Shown here: in pieces, positions 35,201-44,869 of the stretch
Numbering within the stretch: position 1 is the stretch's first letter
How the letters are laid out: each line of letters opens with the position of its first letter
Assembly (NCBI RefSeq): GCF_002964975.1
Contig: NZ_PSZM01000037.1
Span: forward strand, 1 to 64,000
Source: Apibacter adventoris
GTDB taxonomy: Bacteria; Bacteroidota; Bacteroidia; Flavobacteriales; Weeksellaceae
Length of the DNA stretch: 64,000 nt
Direction: 5' to 3'
The notes under the pieces: generated by a model
The model's database searches: none
Told to the model about the DNA's origin: nothing
Seen by the model: the letters and a program-made list of their open reading frames with translations, nothing else
Program-made: the position numbers and the translations under genes

Positions 35201-35680
35201 ATGTTTTCCAAAAAGATAAATTTGATAATTATATATATTTTAACATTTTCATTTATTTATTCATGTGTTGATGATGATGTATGTGATAAGATATCCACAC
35301 CACGACTAACCATAGCATTTGTCGATTCCTTAAATCAAAAATTAAAGAAAGATTCAATATTTATAGATGAAGTGAATTTGGACAATACCAAGTCAAGACA
35401 TGTTTTTTCAGGAATTGATAGTATAAAAATTCCATTGAATGCGCTTTCAGATAAAACCATATTATATTTGTATGATAAAAAATCTACCCCAGATTCTATA
35501 AAAAATATTATAACTGTTACTTACCAAACAGAGCAAGAATATGTTTCAAAAGCTTGTGGTTTTAAAATTTTATATAAAAATGTAAACTTTGATCCAACAA
35601 GATTAACAAACATAAAAAAAATTACTTCAAATACAACACAAATCCGTGAAGAGTCTAAGAATCTATATATTACTTATTAG
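35201..35680 (+). CDS. DUF6452-like lipoprotein
   Basis: 159 residues, with a hydrophobic signal and Cys22 (YSCVDDDVC). ISTPRLTIAFVDS and SIKIPLNALSDKTILYLY resemble the DUF6452 family found after rlmD in Flavobacteriia. A predicted envelope lipoprotein of unknown function. It starts 7 bases after rlmD, and its end overlaps the next gene by 35 bases. Confidence 0.75.
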   Translation: MFSKKINLIIIYILTFSFIYSCVDDDVCDKISTPRLTIAFVDSLNQKLKKDSIFIDEVNLDNTKSRHVFSGIDSIKIPLNALSDKTILYLYDKKSTPDSIKNIITVTYQTEQEYVSKACGFKILYKNVNFDPTRLTNIKKITSNTTQIREESKNLYITY

Positions 35681-36323
35681 TTTTTTTATAGGAGTTTTGG
35701 TTTTTGCACAAACAAAACCAACAGACACAATAAAAAATGAAAACCCTAAGCAGCTTTTTATTGGAATAGATTTATTAAATCCTGTAGTAAGTTTTTTTTC
35801 TGATAAAAAGAACTTTAACGGATATATTTCTTACAAAATTAAAAATAGATGGGTGACTTTTTTAGGATTGGGATATGAAAAAAATATATATAAGAAAAAC
35901 GACTGGGATGTTGAAGGAAAAGGAATTTTTGGAGAATTAGGATTTAATTATATATTAACTAATAATTATGAAAAAAATGGAGAAGGTTTTTATGTAGGTG
36001 CTCGTTTAGGTTTTTCTCCTTTTAAACAAAATATAAAAAAATATCCAATAAAAGGAATGAACTCCAATAATCAAATTCAGCCAATAGGTAATGGTTCTCT
36101 TTCAGAATCAAATGTAAGTTCTGGTTGGTTGGGATTAATTGCGGGGGCAAAAGTACAATTGGGAAATTCTCCTTTTTACATAGATTTTATGGCAGAGCCT
36201 AAATTTATACTTTATTCCAAAAAACAAGATGATATTGATAATTTAGTGGTTCCCGGATATGGAAAAGATAAAGGAAATATGAATATTTCTCTTTTTTGGG
36301 GAATTAGTTGTAAATTGTTTTAA
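35646..36323 (+). CDS. DUF6048-like outer-membrane-type protein
   Basis: 225 residues if the GTG at 35646 is used; the only in-frame ATG downstream lies past the signal sequence. A signal peptide (to about ALA-like VFAQ) is followed by alternating polar/hydrophobic strands (for example WVTFLGLGYEKNIY and GEGFYVGARLGFSPF) and a terminal Phe, the pattern of a small outer-membrane beta-barrel. It matches the DUF6048 family that follows DUF6452. Overlaps the upstream gene by 35 bases. Confidence 0.75.
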   Translation: MKSLRIYILLISFFIGVLVFAQTKPTDTIKNENPKQLFIGIDLLNPVVSFFSDKKNFNGYISYKIKNRWVTFLGLGYEKNIYKKNDWDVEGKGIFGELGFNYILTNNYEKNGEGFYVGARLGFSPFKQNIKKYPIKGMNSNNQIQPIGNGSLSESNVSSGWLGLIAGAKVQLGNSPFYIDFMAEPKFILYSKKQDDIDNLVVPGYGKDKGNMNISLFWGISCKLF

Positions 36324-36372
36324 ATATAATAATACTAACTTAATAATATAGATTACACACTATTTAATAATA

Positions 36373-37683
36373 ATGAATATTACAATTGTAGGTACCGGTT
36401 ACGTAGGACTAGTTTCCGGAACTTGTTTAGCAGATTTAGGACATAGCGTACATTGTGTAGATATAAATAGAGAAAAAGTAGAAATGATGCAAAAAGGCAA
36501 GGTTCCTATTTATGAACCTCAATTGGAAGAAGTTTTTCTACGTAATATAAAAGGAGGCAGATTATTTTTTACTACAGAACTAAAAGAAGCGATGAAAGTT
36601 TCTAATGTTATATTTCTTGCATTACCAACTCCTCCGGGAGAAGATGGTTCAGCAGATTTGTCTTATGTTTTAAATGTCGCTGAACAAATAGGAGATTTAA
36701 TGACGGAATATACTTTAATAGTAAATAAAAGTACCGTACCGGTAGGAACTTCTGAAAAAGTAAAAAATTTAATTCAAACAAAAACAAAATTTCCTTTTGA
36801 TGTAGTCTCAAATCCAGAATTTTTAAGAGAAGGTTATGCTGTAGAAGATTTCATGAAGCCGGAAAGGGTTATAGTAGGTGGTAGCTCTCAAAGAGCATTT
36901 GAAATCATGGATCGTATATATTTACCATTAACTAATGCTGGCATAAAGATGATTAAAATGGATGAAAAATCATCTGAATTAACTAAATATGCGTCAAATT
37001 CTTTTTTGGCAACGAAAATAACCTTTATGAATGAAGTAGCAAATTATTGTGAAAAAGTAGGTGCAGATGTAGACAAGGTTAGATTTGGTATGGGATCAGA
37101 TGAAAGAATAGGAAATCGGTTTTTATTTCCGGGATTAGGTTATGGAGGCAGTTGTTTTCCTAAAGATGTAAAGGCCCTTATTAAAAGTGGAAAAGAAGTC
37201 GGACATAATTTTCAGATTTTAGAATCTGTTGAAAAAATTAATCAAAAACAAAAAACTATATTAATACCTGAAGTAGAAAAATACTTAGGAGGGTTAGAAG
37301 GAAAAAATATTGCTATATGGGGGCTTGCATTTAAAGAAAATACTGATGATATTAGAGAAGCTCCATCTTTGGAAATCATAGAACAACTGTTAGAAAAAGG
37401 AGCAAAAGTAACAGCATATGATTCAATAGCCTCAGATAATGTGAAAAAAATATGGAAAAATAAAATCACTTATGCTGATAATATGTATGATTGTATTGAA
37501 GGAGCAGATGCTTTAATCATTGCGACAGAATGGGGAGAATTTAGGAATCCGCATTTTAATATTTTAAAAGAAAAAATGAAAAATAGAGCCATTTTTGACG
37601 GTAGGAATTTATATGATTTAAATGAATTGGCATTTCATGGTTTTTATTATAAAAGCATAGGAAGAAAGTTGATAAAAAAGTAG
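36373..37683 (+). CDS. ugd: UDP-glucose 6-dehydrogenase
   Basis: 436 residues. The N-terminal NAD fold starts IVGTGYVGLVSG; NKSTVPVGTS and NPEFLREGYAV belong to the substrate region, and the catalytic Cys is in GYGGSCFPKDV. It oxidises UDP-glucose to UDP-glucuronate for polysaccharide synthesis. It opens the plus-strand polysaccharide cluster and precedes the dTDP-glucose dehydratase by 11 bases. Confidence 0.94.
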   Translation: MNITIVGTGYVGLVSGTCLADLGHSVHCVDINREKVEMMQKGKVPIYEPQLEEVFLRNIKGGRLFFTTELKEAMKVSNVIFLALPTPPGEDGSADLSYVLNVAEQIGDLMTEYTLIVNKSTVPVGTSEKVKNLIQTKTKFPFDVVSNPEFLREGYAVEDFMKPERVIVGGSSQRAFEIMDRIYLPLTNAGIKMIKMDEKSSELTKYASNSFLATKITFMNEVANYCEKVGADVDKVRFGMGSDERIGNRFLFPGLGYGGSCFPKDVKALIKSGKEVGHNFQILESVEKINQKQKTILIPEVEKYLGGLEGKNIAIWGLAFKENTDDIREAPSLEIIEQLLEKGAKVTAYDSIASDNVKKIWKNKITYADNMYDCIEGADALIIATEWGEFRNPHFNILKEKMKNRAIFDGRNLYDLNELAFHGFYYKSIGRKLIKK

Positions 37684-37694
37684 ATAAAAGGATT

Positions 37695-38747
37695 ATGAAA
37701 AAAATTATTATAACAGGAGGGGCAGGTTTTATAGGTTCTCATGTAGTAAGAAGGTTTGTAAATAAATATCCAGAATATAAAATACTTAATCTAGATGCAT
37801 TAACCTATGCAGGTAATTTGGAAAATCTTAAAGATGTGGAGGGAAAATCTAATTATCAATTTGTAAAGGCAGATATTATCGATCAAAATTATATAAATCA
37901 AATATTTAATGAATTTCAACCAGATGGAGTTATTCATTTAGCAGCAGAATCTCATGTAGATCGATCCATCACTTCACCTATGGAATTTGTTAAGACCAAT
38001 GTACTAGGTACCGTTAATCTTTTAAATGCAGCGAATAATATTTGGAAAGGAAATTTTAAAGGTAAAAAGTTTCATCATGTATCAACTGATGAGGTATATG
38101 GGGCTTTAGGTGAAACCGGATATTTTACAGAAAAAACAAAATATGATCCACATTCGCCATATTCTGCATCTAAAGCTTCATCAGATCATTTTGTTAGAGC
38201 CTATTCAGATACTTATGGACTGCCTATATTAATTACAAATTGTTCTAATAATTATGGGCCTAATCATTTTCCTGAGAAGCTTATACCCTTGATGATTCAC
38301 AATATTATTCATCAAAATCCTTTGCCTGTTTATGGTGATGGGAAATATACACGTGATTGGTTATTTGTCATTGATCATGCCATAGCTATAGATTTGGTTT
38401 TTCATGAAGGAGTAATAAATGAAAATTATAATATAGGAGGCTTTAATGAATGGAAAAACATAGATTTAGTTAAATTACTATGTAACCTAATGGACACTAA
38501 ATTAAACAGACAAAAAGGAGAAAGTGAAAAATTGATTACTTTTGTAAAAGATCGTCCTGGACATGATCTTCGTTATGCAATTGATGCATCTAAAATAAAT
38601 ATAGAGTTGGGATGGAAACCATCTGTTACTTTTGAAGAAGGATTAGAAAAAACTATAGATTGGTATTTAGAAAATGAAGAATGGCTAAATCATGTAACCA
38701 GCGGTGAATATCAAAAATATTATCAAGAACAATATAATTATAAATAA
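37695..38747 (+). CDS. rfbB: dTDP-glucose 4,6-dehydratase
   Basis: 350-residue extended SDR enzyme. GGAGFIGSHVV binds NAD, STDEVYG and SPYSASKASSDH supply the Ser/Thr-Asp-Glu and Tyr-Lys active site, and NNYGPNHFPEKLIPL is family-specific. It makes dTDP-4-keto-6-deoxyglucose, the precursor for the ketoisomerase-aminotransferase-acetyltransferase branch encoded downstream. rmlC and rmlD are not present, so rhamnose is not the obvious end product. Confidence 0.95.
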   Translation: MKKIIITGGAGFIGSHVVRRFVNKYPEYKILNLDALTYAGNLENLKDVEGKSNYQFVKADIIDQNYINQIFNEFQPDGVIHLAAESHVDRSITSPMEFVKTNVLGTVNLLNAANNIWKGNFKGKKFHHVSTDEVYGALGETGYFTEKTKYDPHSPYSASKASSDHFVRAYSDTYGLPILITNCSNNYGPNHFPEKLIPLMIHNIIHQNPLPVYGDGKYTRDWLFVIDHAIAIDLVFHEGVINENYNIGGFNEWKNIDLVKLLCNLMDTKLNRQKGESEKLITFVKDRPGHDLRYAIDASKINIELGWKPSVTFEEGLEKTIDWYLENEEWLNHVTSGEYQKYYQEQYNYK

Positions 38748-38753
38748 TACATT

Positions 38754-39281
38754 ATGATAAGATCTTATATAATATTACTTTTAATTACATGTTTTACTGT
38801 TTCCTGCTCAAAAAAAGAAGAAAATAATACTAAATTGAGTATTACTCAATATCAAAAAGATAGCTTATCATTCGATTTACCCGTAGGGTGGAAAGTCAAA
38901 CAAGATTATACAAATAAAACAGGTAGGTATTTAGAATTAGATAAATATTCAGATTATAAAGTCAAAAGTACTTTAGCTATAGGTATATTACATGATAATG
39001 TAATTTCAGATTCAGTTATAGCAAGTCAGATTAGACAATTACAATTTTATTATCAAAAAGTGAATTTTAAATTATTAGAACAAAATAAAAAAATTCAATT
39101 AGGTAAATATCCTGCAATAATGACATCCTATGAGGCAGATGATACTAAAAATAAAGTTTATGGTAAAATTTGTGTAATACAAAATAATAACAAAACTATA
39201 TCAGTTCAGATTGTTGATAGTGAAACAAAAGAAGGTTTATCTGAATATAATACTATTTTTAATACATTTACAATACGATGA
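38754..39281 (+). CDS. Putative lipoprotein inside the dTDP-sugar operon
   Basis: 175 residues, not recognised. The signal ends at Cys18 (VSCSKKEE). The mature domain ([25 protein letters not shown], and a C-terminal TFTIR) resembles PsbP/DUF1795-like small alpha/beta lipoproteins, which is a guess. It sits between rfbB (6 bases) and rfbA, with which its stop overlaps (ATGA), so it is translationally coupled to sugar-nucleotide synthesis. Confidence 0.65.
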   Translation: MIRSYIILLLITCFTVSCSKKEENNTKLSITQYQKDSLSFDLPVGWKVKQDYTNKTGRYLELDKYSDYKVKSTLAIGILHDNVISDSVIASQIRQLQFYYQKVNFKLLEQNKKIQLGKYPAIMTSYEADDTKNKVYGKICVIQNNNKTISVQIVDSETKEGLSEYNTIFNTFTIR

Positions 39282-40138
39282 AAGGAATCATACTTGCAGG
39301 AGGGTCAGGAACAAGGCTATATCCATTAACTATTGCAGTGAGTAAACAATTAATGCCTGTTTATGATAAACCGATGATTTATTATCCGCTATCTGTACTT
39401 ATGGAAGCAGATATAAAAGACATACTTATCATTACAACTCCACATGATCAAGAGAGTTTTAAAAAATTATTAGGAGATGGATCTGATTTCGGATGTAATT
39501 TATCTTTTAAAATGCAACCAGAACCTAATGGTCTAGCACAAGCATTTATAATAGGTGAAAAATTTATTGGGAATGATTCTGTAGCATTAATACTAGGAGA
39601 TAATATATTTTATGGAGCTGGCTTAGGAAATTTATTAAGAGAAAAGACAGAGCCTAAAGGAGCCATAGTATTTGCATACCATGTAAATGACCCGGAAAGA
39701 TATGGTGTTGTTGAATTTAATGAAGATATGAAAGCAGTTTCCATAGAAGAAAAGCCAAAAAAACCAAAATCTAATTATGCTGTTCCAGGATTATATTTTT
39801 ATGATAATCAGGTGGTTAATATGTCTAAAGATTTAATTCCTTCAGAAAGGGGAGAATATGAAATTACAGATATAAATAAAAAATATTTAGAAAGACAGGA
39901 ATTAGAAGTCGGAATTATGGATAGAGGAACTGCATGGTTAGATACAGGAACCTTTGATTCTTTACATGATGCTACAGAATACATTCGTGTGATAGAAAAA
40001 CGGCAAGGAATTAAAATAGGATGTATAGAAGAAACAGCCTATAAAAGAGGTTTTATTACTAAAGAAAAACTGTATAAAATTGCAGATAAATATGGTAAAA
40101 GTGGCTATGGTGAATATTTAAAAGGAATCACTTATTAA
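39278..40138 (+). CDS. rfbA: Glucose-1-phosphate thymidylyltransferase
   Basis: 286 residues. [12 protein letters not shown] is the nucleotidyltransferase signature; [25 protein letters not shown] and [13 protein letters not shown] are RmlA motifs. It makes dTDP-glucose, the substrate of RfbB. Coupled to the upstream lipoprotein gene by an ATGA overlap. Confidence 0.95.
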   Translation: MKGIILAGGSGTRLYPLTIAVSKQLMPVYDKPMIYYPLSVLMEADIKDILIITTPHDQESFKKLLGDGSDFGCNLSFKMQPEPNGLAQAFIIGEKFIGNDSVALILGDNIFYGAGLGNLLREKTEPKGAIVFAYHVNDPERYGVVEFNEDMKAVSIEEKPKKPKSNYAVPGLYFYDNQVVNMSKDLIPSERGEYEITDINKKYLERQELEVGIMDRGTAWLDTGTFDSLHDATEYIRVIEKRQGIKIGCIEETAYKRGFITKEKLYKIADKYGKSGYGEYLKGITY

Positions 40139-40158
40139 AACATTAACCTTATATAGTA

Positions 40159-41019
40159 ATGAATAATGCGCAAAATTGGACAGAAGAAATAAGCCCCAAG
40201 CATTCCTTATTTGATTTTAAATTAAAAGAAACTTGGCAATATAGGGATTTAATAATCCTTATGGTTAGAAGGAATTTTGTAGCAAATTATAAACAAACCA
40301 TTTTAGGACCTTTATGGTTTTTTATAAATCCTATTTTAACCTCTTTAATTTTTACTGTAATTTTTGGAGGTATAGCTGGAATAAAAACTGATGGAATTCC
40401 TGGAATATTATTTTATTTATCAGGCTTAACCCTTTGGAATTACTTTCAAGATTGTTTAATAGGAACCTCAAATGTTTTTAGAGACAATGCCAGCATTTTT
40501 GGTAAAGTATATTTTCCAAGATTAATAATGCCTTTATCCATAGTTATAGGTAATTTATTAAAATTTGGAATTCAGTTTCTTTTATTTATAATCTTTTTGA
40601 TTTATTATTTACTAAAAGGCGTAGAAATACACTGTAATATATATATGCTCTTACTTCCTTTTTTATTAATTCTTATGGCGGGAATTGGGTTGGGGCTAGG
40701 AATGATTATAAGCTCTATGACAACTAAGTATAGGGATTTATCCTATTTGTTGTCATTTGGGGTATCGTTGCTAATGTATGCAACTCCCATTATTTATCCA
40801 ATGTCTATGATTTTTAAAAGAATTCCCGAAAAATTTCATTGGATAGCTATGGTAAATCCATTATCTCCTATTATAGAGGCTTTTAAATATGGGTTTTTAG
40901 GACAAGGAATTTTAAGTTGGGGAGGGTTGTTATACAGTACAATATTTACCTTTTTAAGTTTATTTTTTGGTATTTTAATTTTTAACAAAGTAGAAAGAAG
41001 TTTTATGGATACCGTATAA
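40159..41019 (+). CDS. wzm: Polysaccharide ABC transporter permease (Wzm type)
   Basis: 286 residues with about six membrane spans. The cytosolic N-terminus followed by RRNFVANYKQTILGPLWFF and the late GLGLGMIISSMTTKYRDL and NPLSPIIEAFKYG are typical ABC-2 permeases of the Wzm/TagG/KpsM group. With the next gene it exports a completed, lipid-linked polysaccharide across the inner membrane. Confidence 0.92.
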   Translation: MNNAQNWTEEISPKHSLFDFKLKETWQYRDLIILMVRRNFVANYKQTILGPLWFFINPILTSLIFTVIFGGIAGIKTDGIPGILFYLSGLTLWNYFQDCLIGTSNVFRDNASIFGKVYFPRLIMPLSIVIGNLLKFGIQFLLFIIFLIYYLLKGVEIHCNIYMLLLPFLLILMAGIGLGLGMIISSMTTKYRDLSYLLSFGVSLLMYATPIIYPMSMIFKRIPEKFHWIAMVNPLSPIIEAFKYGFLGQGILSWGGLLYSTIFTFLSLFFGILIFNKVERSFMDTV

Positions 41020-41062
41020 CTTATATTTAGATAAGAAACCAAAAAGTATTTAAAAATTAATT

Positions 41063-42337
41063 ATGTCAAATTTAGCAATAAGAGTTGAAAATTTATCCAA
41101 ATTATATAGGTTAGGCCAGGTAGGCACTGGAACCTTACAACAAGATCTTAAAAGATGGTGGTGGAAAACAAGCGGAAAAGGAGATCCCTTTGCTAAGGTA
41201 GGAGAGGTTAATGACAGGACTACTAAAGGTGTTTCAGATTATGTATGGGCATTGAAAGATGTAAATTTTGAAGTAGAAAAAGGAGAGGTTTTAGGAATTA
41301 TAGGAAGAAACGGAGCTGGAAAATCTACCTTATTAAAAATATTATCTAAAACTACCTCTCCTACATCTGGAAGTATAAAAATTAATGGGAGAATAGCCTC
41401 TTTGTTAGAAGTAGGAACAGGATTTCATCCTGAACTAACAGGAAGAGAAAATATATATCTTAATGGAGCTATTTTAGGAATGACTAAGAGAGAAATACGC
41501 TCTAAGTTTGATGAAATAGTAGATTTTTCCGGAGTAGAAAGATATATAGATACTCCCGTAAAAAGATATTCTTCCGGGATGTATGTTCGTTTAGCCTTTG
41601 CTGTAGCCGCACACTTAGAACCTGAAATTCTAATAGTAGATGAAGTATTGGCTGTAGGAGACGCTGAGTTTCAAAAAAAATGTTTGGGAAAAATGAAGGA
41701 TGTGAGTGTAAATGATGGAAGAACCGTATTATTTGTAAGTCATAATATGGCAGCTGTTAGGGCTCTTTGTACCCAAGGTCTCGTTATGCAATATGGAACA
41801 ATTGTATATAAAGGAGGAGCTATAGATTCTGTTGATTATTATCAAAAATCTTCTAACATTTCATCTTTCTTTGAACATAAAGGAGAAGTTGAAAGTGCGC
41901 CTGGTAATAATAATATAAAAATATTAAAATTTACTACTCAACCTATTAAAGGAGATTATTTGACTATTTCTTCGGGTGTTGAATTTGAATTGATATTTTA
42001 TAATTCTAAACCCAATATTAATTTAGATACAACTTTTGAATTAAAAAATTCAGATGAGATAACTATCTTCCATTCAGGTGATTTAATTTCTAATAATAAA
42101 GATTCTAAAAAAGGGATATATACAGTAAAAGGAAAGATAGCGCCTAATTTATTAAATGCAGGGATATATAAATTTAATTTGATCTTTGGAGAAGATCAGA
42201 AATATCCTCTTTATATCCAAAATGAAGTTATTCAATTTGAAATATTGAATGAATCTTTAGGAAGTAATAATAATACGCTTCCGGGAGTTGTAAGACCCAA
42301 TCTTAATTTTTCAAATGATTTTATGTTGCTAAAATGA
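41063..42337 (+). CDS. wzt: Polysaccharide ABC transporter ATP-binding protein with Wzt-type C-terminal domain
   Basis: 424 residues. Walker A GRNGAGKST, the signature YSSGMYVRLAFAVA and Walker B ILIVDEVLAVGD are intact. From about residue 270 a beta-rich extension follows (FELIFYNSKPN... and AGIYKFNLIFGED), as in Wzt proteins whose C-domain recognises the modified non-reducing end of the O-polysaccharide. That suggests a chain-terminating modification exists. Its stop overlaps the next start by 4 bases. Confidence 0.92.
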   Translation: MSNLAIRVENLSKLYRLGQVGTGTLQQDLKRWWWKTSGKGDPFAKVGEVNDRTTKGVSDYVWALKDVNFEVEKGEVLGIIGRNGAGKSTLLKILSKTTSPTSGSIKINGRIASLLEVGTGFHPELTGRENIYLNGAILGMTKREIRSKFDEIVDFSGVERYIDTPVKRYSSGMYVRLAFAVAAHLEPEILIVDEVLAVGDAEFQKKCLGKMKDVSVNDGRTVLFVSHNMAAVRALCTQGLVMQYGTIVYKGGAIDSVDYYQKSSNISSFFEHKGEVESAPGNNNIKILKFTTQPIKGDYLTISSGVEFELIFYNSKPNINLDTTFELKNSDEITIFHSGDLISNNKDSKKGIYTVKGKIAPNLLNAGIYKFNLIFGEDQKYPLYIQNEVIQFEILNESLGSNNNTLPGVVRPNLNFSNDFMLLK

Positions 42338-42732
42338 AAAAAATAGAATTACCTAAAATTCAGGATTCTAGAGGGAATTTATCTTTTTTTGAATATCCTA
42401 ATCAAATTCCTTTTGAAATAGAAAGGACATACTGGATATATGATGTTCCTAATGGAGAAATTAGAGGAGGACATGCATTTAAAGAACAACAAGAATTTAT
42501 TTTAGCCTTATCCGGTAGCTTTGATTTAGTTTTACATGATGGTAAAAAGGAAACTATAATTTCTCTTAATAGATCACATGTTGGAATTTTTATTTCTAAG
42601 TTGGTGTGGAGAGAGATAAGAAATTTTTCTACTAATTCATTAGCTTTAGTTGTTTCTGATAAGAAATACGATGAAAATGATTATATTAGAGATTATAATA
42701 AGTTTTTAAAATTATCTAATGAAAGTATTTAA
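42334..42732 (+). CDS. FdtA/QdtA-like sugar 3,4-ketoisomerase paralogue 1
   Basis: 132-residue cupin of the WxcM-like/FdtA group. The family moves the keto group of dTDP-4-keto-6-deoxyglucose to C3. At the active-site motif this copy has GGHAFKEQ (His47, Phe49) where the family, and the next gene, have HAH. It retains FEIERTYWIYDVPNGEIRGG. It may be inactive, an altered isomerase, or a structural partner of paralogue 2. Overlaps wzt by 4 bases and paralogue 2 by 14 bases. Confidence 0.8.
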   Translation: MKKIELPKIQDSRGNLSFFEYPNQIPFEIERTYWIYDVPNGEIRGGHAFKEQQEFILALSGSFDLVLHDGKKETIISLNRSHVGIFISKLVWREIRNFSTNSLALVVSDKKYDENDYIRDYNKFLKLSNESI

Positions 42733-43126
42733 TTGTGATATTATAGAATTTAAAAAAATTCATTTTGAACAAGGAAACCTTAGCGTTGTAGAGAATAAAG
42801 TGGATATACCATTTGATGTAAAAAGGATTTTTTATCTATATGATATTCCGGGTGGGGAGTCAAGAGGAGCACATGCACATAAAAGTTGTCATCAGTTATT
42901 GATAGCCGCAAGTGGGAGTTTTGAAATACTTTTAGATGATGGAAGGAATAAAAGAATAGTTCAGTTAAATAGACCATTTATTGGTTTACATATACCTCCA
43001 GGAATTTGGGCTGCTGAAATTAATTTTTCTTCTGGCTCTATTTGTTTAGTTTTAGCTTCTCATAAATTTGATGAAAATGATTATATAAGAGATTATACCG
43101 AATTTTTGAAATTAAAATATGATTAG
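42719..43126 (+). CDS. FdtA/QdtA-like sugar 3,4-ketoisomerase paralogue 2
   Basis: 135-residue cupin with the full active-site motif [10 protein letters not shown] (His52, His54) and the Tyr in FYLYDIPGG. Predicted to convert dTDP-4-keto-6-deoxy-D-glucose into the 3-keto sugar for amination to Fuc3N or Qui3N. Which epimer is formed cannot be read from the motifs. Translationally overlapped with both neighbours. Confidence 0.87.
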   Translation: MKVFNCDIIEFKKIHFEQGNLSVVENKVDIPFDVKRIFYLYDIPGGESRGAHAHKSCHQLLIAASGSFEILLDDGRNKRIVQLNRPFIGLHIPPGIWAAEINFSSGSICLVLASHKFDENDYIRDYTEFLKLKYD

Positions 43127-43604
43127 AATACATCCTACATCAGATGTACAATCTCAAAATATAGGAGATAATACTTTAATCTGGCAGTTTTGTGTAATTT
43201 TAAAAAATGCTGTAATAGGGGAAAATTGTAATATTAATTTTAATGTATTTATAGAAAATGAGGTTATAATAGGGAATGATGTTACTATAAAGCCCGGAGT
43301 TCAAATTTGGGATGGTATAACTATTGAAGATAATGTTTTTATTGGGCCCAATGTGACTTTTACGAATGATTTAATTCCCCGGTCTAAACAATATCCGGAA
43401 AAATTTGAGAAAACTATTATAAAAAAAGGAGCATCTATTGGAGCCAATGCTACTATTATAGCAGGTCATATTATAGGGGAATATGCACTTGTTGGAGCAG
43501 GGAGTGTTGTTACCAAAGATATTCCGCCCTATACTGTTTGGTATGGTAATCCAGCTGAATTAAAAGGATATATTACTGAAGAGGGACAAATTGTTAAAGA
43601 ATGA
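43119..43604 (+). CDS. Hexapeptide-repeat acyltransferase (FdtC/QdtC-like)
   Basis: 161 residues built of left-handed beta-helix hexapeptides ([41 protein letters not shown]), ending in [25 protein letters not shown]. It should N-acetylate the 3-amino-3,6-dideoxyhexose in its dTDP form. It lies between the ketoisomerases and the aminotransferase, as in known Fuc3NAc/Qui3NAc clusters, and overlaps its neighbours by 8 and 4 bases. Confidence 0.87.
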   Translation: MIRIHPTSDVQSQNIGDNTLIWQFCVILKNAVIGENCNINFNVFIENEVIIGNDVTIKPGVQIWDGITIEDNVFIGPNVTFTNDLIPRSKQYPEKFEKTIIKKGASIGANATIIAGHIIGEYALVGAGSVVTKDIPPYTVWYGNPAELKGYITEEGQIVKE

Positions 43605-44869
43605 GAATAAATTATTTTTTTAAAAAACATATTATTTTCACTTTATTAGTGATTATCTTATATGCTATATTTATATTTTTTCATCAACAGAGAATACAAA
43701 AAAACGCAGGATTAGGATGGGATGGGGTATTTTATAATTCTATTTATGAAGTATTTAAAGGGGAAGGAGGTCAAACAGATAAAATATTACAAGATTTTAA
43801 TTATAATACATATGATGAAATGTTTAATAAGGGAGAGCCTTTTAACCAAAGAATTGGAGTTCCTTATCTTGCATCTATTTTAAAAATGGATAAATTTTTA
43901 GCTTTTTCAGTAATTAATTTATCCGCTTTCTTTATAGGTATATTTTTATTTATCAATAAATGGAAATCTAAAATTTTTTTAGTCATAATTTTTACTTTCT
44001 ATTTAATGCTAACACCTCAAATTCCTTTTCGCTTTTCGCTTTTTTATCCTATTAGTGTAGAGGGGGTCTTATTTCTCTTCCTTTTCCTTGTAATAGTGTT
44101 TTATGATAAGCCTAATGTAATATTATTTTTAACTATTTTATTTCTTCCTTTTAAGGAGGGGTGTGTATTGATAGGGATTGTCTATTTTATTTCTTTATTA
44201 ATTAATAATATAGCAAAAAGAAAATTTAATATAATTTTGCTTTTATTTAAAATAACTTTTTTAGTTATTATCTACTTCTTTTATAAGAAAATATTACAAT
44301 ATTATTTTAATGTAGAATTAGAAAGTCATGGTATAAAAACTATCTTTTTCTGGATTAATCAAAATATTTATAATCCTATTTTTTATATTAGATTAATAGC
44401 TTGTTTTTTTGTTGTTTTTTCTGGATTTTCAATTTTTTATTTAAAAAAAATAGCAGAAAATAGAATTATAACACAAAAATTTTTGTTTATTTTTATTTTA
44501 ACACCAATATTAGTTTTTTCTGGTTCAGATATTACAAGAATTCTTTGTATAATATTACCCTTTTTATTTGATGATATATTGGATTTAAATTTATCTAATC
44601 AAGATTATTTATGGCTCTTATTTTGCTTTTTATTATTTTTACCATTAAAGTTCCCATTTTTAAACTTAGAATTTAGTGATAATCAAAATATAGGAGAGGG
44701 TTTTTTTTTAACACAACCAGAATATTTAAAGGTAAGGTATAACTTGTATTATATTATTTATTCTATGATAATGATTTTAATTTTGTACTCTTCTGTATTT
44801 AATAAATATATTATTAATAATGATAAAATTCTTAGACTTACAAAAAATAAATCTTCAATGCCAGAATGA
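43601..44869 (+). CDS. Polytopic membrane protein of the polysaccharide locus
   Basis: 422 residues with about 9-10 hydrophobic spans and short loops. The first periplasmic loop has [12 protein letters not shown] and [13 protein letters not shown], resembling the Asp-bearing first loop of some GT-C membrane glycosyltransferases, which is a weak clue. I do not recognise a family; it could be a glycosyltransferase or a modification enzyme. The frame overlaps the next gene by 50 bases, and its own start overlaps the acyltransferase stop. Confidence 0.7.
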   Translation: MRINYFFKKHIIFTLLVIILYAIFIFFHQQRIQKNAGLGWDGVFYNSIYEVFKGEGGQTDKILQDFNYNTYDEMFNKGEPFNQRIGVPYLASILKMDKFLAFSVINLSAFFIGIFLFINKWKSKIFLVIIFTFYLMLTPQIPFRFSLFYPISVEGVLFLFLFLVIVFYDKPNVILFLTILFLPFKEGCVLIGIVYFISLLINNIAKRKFNIILLLFKITFLVIIYFFYKKILQYYFNVELESHGIKTIFFWINQNIYNPIFYIRLIACFFVVFSGFSIFYLKKIAENRIITQKFLFIFILTPILVFSGSDITRILCIILPFLFDDILDLNLSNQDYLWLLFCFLLFLPLKFPFLNLEFSDNQNIGEGFFLTQPEYLKVRYNLYYIIYSMIMILILYSSVFNKYIINNDKILRLTKNKSSMPE

